In this document: positions 59,401 to 64,000 of the stretch, piece after piece
Layout: every line of letters begins with the position of its first letter
Position numbering within the stretch: the stretch's first letter is position 1
DNA from: Helianthus annuus
Lineage: Eukaryota; Streptophyta; Magnoliopsida; Asterales; Asteraceae
Assembly: GCF_002127325.2 (NCBI RefSeq)
Contig: NC_035436.2
Location: forward strand, 82,581,716-82,645,715
DNA: 64,000 nt
Direction: 5' to 3'
Notes under the pieces: model-generated
What the model saw: the letters and a program-made list of their open reading frames with translations, nothing else
What the model was told of the DNA's origin: nothing
Databases searched by the model: none
Program-made: the position numbers and the translations under genes

Positions 59401-60135
59401 GATTTTCTTCTCATTCACGGCCCCCATCTTCAAGATACAAGGCGTATGGTCCGAGACTCGAAAAGGATGGTACATGAAAAAAGCATTCGGACACAAATCC
59501 AAGAACTGAATATTACCCATGACTCTATCTATCTTTTTAAGAAGACCCACTCCATCTTTTGGTTTTTGGTTCCAAGTAAACTGAAGATCGTGCCCCTGAA
59601 TATCCAACAACTCCAAAAACTGAACACAATCTTTAAACTCACACATGCTTATCGTTTGTTGAGATGTTCCATAGAGAGAATCCTCAAGCTGAAGAGTAGC
59701 ATTAAAATCCCCCATAACAACCCATGGTTTATCATGACATAAGCTTTTATGATTACGTAAACTCTCCGAGAGACTTCTGCGATCTTGATACTTATTTTCT
59801 GCGTACACAAAAGAGCAGAATAAAACTTTTTTATGAGTCTTATCCAGCATCTGCGTATGAATAACTTGATCAGTTTGAGCAAGCACCATAAGATCCACCA
59901 CATCAGAATCCCAACCCAAAATTATTCGGGTGCCCCTACTACATAAACCCCCATTAGACGTCCAGTTCCAATTCCGAAAGACACTATTACAGATGGTTCC
60001 TAGCTTCGTCACATTCACATGTGATTCTAAAATTGCACAAACTTTTAACTTATTTTCAGCAAGAACTTTACGAACTTCGCTTTGTTTCAGGGGGCGGTTG
60101 AAACCCCTTATATTCCAAGACATAATGCTATCCAT
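56479..60135 (-). pseudogene. LINE ORF2: endonuclease, reverse transcriptase, zf-RVT
   Basis: About 1219 codons in one frame, broken by stops. The N-terminal APE endonuclease (60135-59329) has MSWNIRGFNR, the catalytic Glu37 (ILESHV), MGDFNA and SDHTP. Between 59328 and 59243 the original frame is lost by two compensating indels. RT follows (59241-57181): NKAPGPDGYTSAFFKKAW, ALIPKK, YRPISCCNVLYK, QSAFVPGR, then KIEIQKAYDTVSW and SFADDLFMF. The expected catalytic Asp of motif A (KxDxQKAYD) is Glu here (codon 58393-58395). A TAG at 57181 and a stop at 56815 separate the zf-RVT segment (C..C..H..C near CCPLCRYDRDSRDHLFFQC) and the C-terminus. ORF2 makes the nick and copies the RNA; this copy is dead. 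Confidence 0.92.
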
Positions 60136-61588
60136 TAATACCTGCTTGTCCGGGAGTGCTTACCCCCTCAGAAACATGACTCTGGTCAGCTTTCATGAAT
60201 GCGGCCATTTCCGTCTGTAAGGTTTCCTCTACCTCATTCTCAGATCGAGTGGGCTTCCCATTCCCATTTTTTAAATTCTGCCTCAGCTCCTTATTCAACC
60301 CGATAACGGCTATAGTCTCTTCCAAATCGTTACTTGCCAAAGCTTCAAACGCATTACCAGTTTTCACATTAGCATTTTTGCTATTATCCGAAGTATCCTC
60401 CTTAGTGCCAGAGGCACTTGCTCCTGACTTATTCATCTTAGGTTTGTAGATAAATTTCTGCTTTTGTCTTTTCTGCATCATACCCACTCTCGCCACCTTC
60501 CTCTTATCAATAGTAAACCCCTCCTTATCCACAACCGCTTGTTTAGCTTTATTATTAACTTTCTTGGCACATGTCTGATCGTTGTGGCCAAAAATACAAC
60601 ACAAAGAGCATCTCTGTGGCTGCCATTCATACTCCACTTTCACCTTTTCTGTGATGTATCCCTCTCCCTCCAGTTTCGGAATAGCAACAATGATATGATC
60701 TTTTAGTTCATTCTCCGCATCTATTTCAATTAGAGCCCTTGGAAAACTGCTCATTCCCCAGTTATCCGCACAAATATCCGCCGTATACCCATCTAACCTT
60801 TTCGGGGTTCCTATCTTAGAAGCCAACAAACTCAAGCCATCATCCGTATAAATAGCAATCGGAACGTTATACATCTTAACCCATACTGGGATCGACTTAA
60901 TACCCTCTTTTCTTAAACTGACATCTGGAGACCAGACATTCAAAAACAACGACACTTTCCTGATCAACCATGGTCCCCCTTCCAAGACTTTAGCCATGCC
61001 CCCTTTTGTATCAAACTTAAAGAAAAAGAAACCATCCTTATTCATCATAATTTTAGAGAAACCATGCTTAGCCCACGCATTTTTCGCATAATAATCCACA
61101 ACAGGAAAAGGTAATCGATTGCCCAAACAATAGCCATACAAAACATTCTCAAATTTGTCCTGGACCTTTTTAATTACCTCACGAGGAATAAGCACATCAG
61201 CATCCTGAACCGTCTCTGTAGCATCCAACTTACGGAAGTTAACCTCTCTTTTCAGCGATGTTTGCATTTTAACCTTGTCCGCATAAGATAAGTTGGGTAT
61301 GTCCTTCACCACATTACTCGAACTAGGGATTGCATGGGAATCCATCTTGGCAGCCGTAAATCCACCTCCATATCCCCACGTAGCATCCAATTCCACAGGC
61401 TTCGAAATCTCAAACAACCCATCTATCACCGATACATTACTTGTAGAATACATACCACGTCTTGGCAACATAGGATTACCCTCAATATTTGTTACTTGTA
61501 ACCCAATCCCACGAACCGGTGGTGTATTATCTTCATTCCCAGGAGAACGATGATCCAAAGGTTTCACCCCGTCACTTTTCCCCTCCAT
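60128..61588 (-). CDS. LINE ORF1: DUF4283 protein with CCHC knuckle
   Basis: An intact 486-codon frame. Residues about 145-300 match the DUF4283 RNA-binding-like domain of plant L1 ORF1 (NRLPFPVVDYYAKNAWAKHG, GGPWLIRK, IPVWVKMYNVP). It is followed by a CCHC knuckle CSLCCIFGHNDQTC (about 326-339) and a basic tail rich in Lys and Asn. It probably coats LINE RNA. Its stop overlaps the ORF2 start by 8 bases (ATGGATAG, 60135-60128), which suggests stop-and-restart translation. Unlike ORF2 it has no stops, so its frame has survived. Confidence 0.9.
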   Translation of the reverse strand: MEGKSDGVKPLDHRSPGNEDNTPPVRGIGLQVTNIEGNPMLPRRGMYSTSNVSVIDGLFEISKPVELDATWGYGGGFTAAKMDSHAIPSSSNVVKDIPNLSYADKVKMQTSLKREVNFRKLDATETVQDADVLIPREVIKKVQDKFENVLYGYCLGNRLPFPVVDYYAKNAWAKHGFSKIMMNKDGFFFFKFDTKGGMAKVLEGGPWLIRKVSLFLNVWSPDVSLRKEGIKSIPVWVKMYNVPIAIYTDDGLSLLASKIGTPKRLDGYTADICADNWGMSSFPRALIEIDAENELKDHIIVAIPKLEGEGYITEKVKVEYEWQPQRCSLCCIFGHNDQTCAKKVNNKAKQAVVDKEGFTIDKRKVARVGMMQKRQKQKFIYKPKMNKSGASASGTKEDTSDNSKNANVKTGNAFEALASNDLEETIAVIGLNKELRQNLKNGNGKPTRSENEVEETLQTEMAAFMKADQSHVSEGVSTPGQAGING

Positions 61589-62083
61589 GCATGCAAAAAA
61601 GCCCTAAACAGCCGACAAGAGAAAATCTTCGCAAAACAAACCCTAGACGGCCGACAATAGGAAATCTTTCACCAAAAAACAAGAATCCGCAATCACAAGT
61701 AAAAAGAACCTGAAATCCTTTAAACCCTAGAACAAAACCTCAACCCTTGATCGATTAAACTAGTGTCATCAATCTAGCTAAATTAATCCCAGTTAACCGC
61801 AATCAATGGCTACCAGATTAATAGAATAGGGTTTCAGAATATATTACTAGGGCGGCGATTTGTGAAAAAACAAAAGAAAACCCTAGCTCTTAACTGATCC
61901 CTAATGCTAACGAGTTCGTTATAGATTCTTGCAAGAACAAGATCCAATCACAGACTGTTATGCATAAGATCACAAGAAAAAACAAGGTAAAATCGTGAAG
62001 AAGAAGATGATCAAAAATCGCCTAAAGGAGAGAGAGAACACGACCAGTTTAGGTCCTTACAACAGGCTCAAGCTGCACTCTTA
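61589..62083 (-). promoter_or_regulatory. LINE 5' UTR
   Basis: About 495 bp between the target duplication and ORF1. On the minus strand it has several AGGGTTT phrases and is A/T-rich. An internal promoter is expected here for an L1-type element but no motif is decisive. Confidence 0.5.
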
Positions 62084-62098
62084 CGTATAAGGAAGCTT

Positions 62099-64000
62099 GG
62101 TGCACTCGGAATGCGAAGAACCTCGCTACATTGCTTTTATCCACCCGATTTCCGACTAGTTTCTTCCCTAGCATCGAGCAAGTAGTAAGTGACTTTAAAC
62201 ACCTTCTTGATCTATTCTAAAGTGGTTAAAATGAACTTTGTCGGTTAAAAGTCATGAACATACAAGATTACATGTTAAAAGTTTACAAAAATGTTAAACA
62301 TGTTGGATAAAAGCTATGAAGTTGTGTAAAACTTGCAAGACTTGTTTTATTGTGATTATTTAGTGTTGATCTATACTAGTAGTAGCTCGGATCGTCATCT
62401 AACCCAGTTAAGTCGTGTCCATGAAACATGACCTAGAGTATGTTTAAGTATGTAAAGGGTTAAATGATGAACACTACTACTTACTAAGCATGAACTTGTG
62501 TAAAATCAATTTTTCTTATGAAATAGTGTTCTAAACTAGTAGATCTACGGATCTACAAGTGGTATTTTCAAAGAACCAAGCGTCAAAAGAAATCATGTTC
62601 TCTAGAACCGGGTTTTACATGAACAAGAGTGATTTTTGTAAACACACAAGTGTGTAAACACTTGTATAACACAAAGTTTTGACAAAAGAACTATTTTTGT
62701 GAATGTTGACAAGAAGTTGTAAAGATGTAACTTCTTTAAAAACGAGACTTTTGAGAAACCGAGTTGATTTATACAAAGATCCACCAAAAGTAATGAAAGT
62801 TACTACATGTTTTGGACAAACCACAAGTTCATGTATTTTTGCGATTTATACCTATTTTGACTAGTTTGATGGTTTGAATATTGTTTGTTAATGTTGGGAA
62901 CATTGTTGATTTGAATTTTAAAAGAAAATGATACGCTTGAAAGCGTGGCCACCTCCAGTTACAAGGGAAACTCTGGCGAAATTTTCCAAAAGTCTAACAC
63001 TTGGAAATATTTTTACCACAAGTGTTATAAATATGTTTCTAACTTGTTTGCAAAAATGTAAGTTTCGCCACGATTTTATTTACAAAATTTCTAAGTGTCG
63101 GAGGTGGGATTTTCACAAAATAAAACTTGATAAATATATATTTAGTATATATTTTTCATAACAACACTTGTGGGATTTTTATGATTATTTTGTGAACTAC
63201 ATAAATATTATTTTTAGGGTAAAAATAATATTACCAAATATTAACGATTCCAAAATAATACGAACGCCTTCACAATAAATATTAAGTTACAACGGTATTA
63301 TTAATACCACCCGATCTTTAAACGTAACTTACGCATTTTCGGAAAGATACTAATGAACGTGTATTTTGACAAGGATATTATTTTGGAAAAATTATGTGAA
63401 ATAAAATATAATATTTTTGGGAAAAATATTTATATTTTGGAGTTAGAATTAAAAAAAATATATATATTAAGTGAGACTTAATAATATATTCCGAAGATAC
63501 AGAAACGCACATGTATTAAAGCCCCCATCCTTGGGAAAGAATGTATTTACCAAAATAATTACTAAGTGTAATTACAAAATAGTTGTCTAACTATTTCCCA
63601 AAGACATTAAAACTTAAACTAAGGCACGACCGTCCGTCTAATAAAAGTTAGTACGTGTAGGTCATCGCACAGCTGATTGATCAGGAGATTTACTTGATAG
63701 AGATGCACCACTGTGAGTTCATGTCCCCCTTTTCTCTTAACTGTTTTCAGTTTTCTAAACTGCGGGGGTGAAATACATGTTACTATGATTGCGAATACTT
63801 TATACATGGTATGGTTAGCGTAAGGAGGGTTACTACTTAGATCATGTGAGTGGGTAGGCGCAACTTGAGGCCATTAATCCTCATTGTAGGACCGAGGGAC
63901 AGTAGCGGTAGATCTATCTGGGTGTAGCGAGCCCAGCCCCAGGCCCAGCATAACGGACCTCGGGGTGACTTTGTGCCCAACGCCAAATCCGCCAGGTTTG
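62099..64000 (+). mobile_element. LTR G, right part (runs out of window)
   Basis: Continues LTR G after the LINE. It contains a GTGAGTTCATGTCCCC phrase near 63712 like the donor-like motif of family B LTRs, and AT-rich blocks (63130-63560). No LTR end is seen before 64000, and no genes. Confidence 0.65.

Larger units (their letters stand above)
56267..62083 (-). mobile_element. L1-type LINE, full length, inserted in LTR G
   Basis: 5.8-kb non-LTR retrotransposon. CGTATAAGGAAGCTT occurs on both sides (56252-56266, 62084-62098), a perfect 15-bp target duplication. The 3' end has an A-run (T-run 56265-56276 on the plus strand). It has a 5' UTR of about 495 bp, ORF1 and ORF2. The complete length and duplication imply full reverse transcription at insertion; stops in ORF2 show later decay. 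Confidence 0.95.

Noticed and set aside
59098..59742. 214-codon plus-strand ORF
   Set aside because: Antisense to LINE ORF2, which has clear endonuclease and RT motifs on the other strand.

Overview
This window is repeat-dense plant nuclear DNA. Nearly all of it is retrotransposon sequence, with one plausible host gene. The chromovirus (Tekay-type Ty3/gypsy) polyprotein, the long two-knuckle Ty1/copia gag and the LTR families look most like those of Asteraceae (daisy family). That placement is an inference from protein style, not a database match. I see no rRNA or tRNA genes, no CRISPR array and no bacterial-type operon.

Layout. (1) 1-18740: the right LTR of a gypsy element (family B, copy B1, cut by the window edge) sits inside a copia LTR. 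The decayed copia body (gag and deleted pol, 3547-8457) follows on the + strand. It is split at 8458-18051 by a nearly intact minus-strand Tekay chromovirus (element A) with 2.2-kb LTRs, tRNA-iMet primer site, one long gag-pol frame, chromodomain and TGTCT target duplication. Copia-type 3' sequence resumes after it. (2) 18741-26977: the least transposon-packed stretch. It has an unrecognised ORF remnant, a tandem duplication (19276-20612 and 21007-22833) whose two copies both carry a Helitron-like 3' end, an HSP20-like gene (23027-23461), a third Helitron-like end in opposite orientation, a Mutator-type foldback MITE and two Tourist-like MITEs. (3) 26978-46093: a B-family LTR (B2) interrupted by a minus-strand gag-only copia element (C, 29222-45705). 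C is itself interrupted by a plus-strand gag-remnant gypsy (B, 35653-45021) carrying a 107-bp minisatellite. (4) 46094-64000: a stack of nested insertions. LTR family D (two copies 56 bp apart) holds a solo LTR (E) and LTR F, F holds LTR G, and G holds a 5.8-kb L1-type LINE with a 15-bp target duplication.

How the pieces relate. Insertion order can be read from the nesting and target duplications: B2 before C before B, and D before F before G before LINE. LTR divergence judged by eye agrees: C's LTRs differ at roughly 3-4% of sites, while those of the inserted B and of A differ at about 1%. A has the best-preserved coding capacity. C and B keep cis signals (LTRs, PBS, PPT) but no pol, so they would need proteins from relatives.

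The most interesting signal is not a gene. The transcribed part of every family-B LTR (B1, B2, B3, B4) and of its relative F contains about 450 nt packed with consecutive perfect or near-perfect hairpins. Several of these are closed by a long-range stem whose two sides change together between copies, as expected for a conserved RNA structure. A second, shorter covarying hairpin lies downstream. Other points of note are a 90-bp spliceosomal-type intron in the element A gag, a 19-nt hairpin shared upstream of the polypurine tracts of two gypsy families, and dispersed short-repeat arrays in the C and D families.
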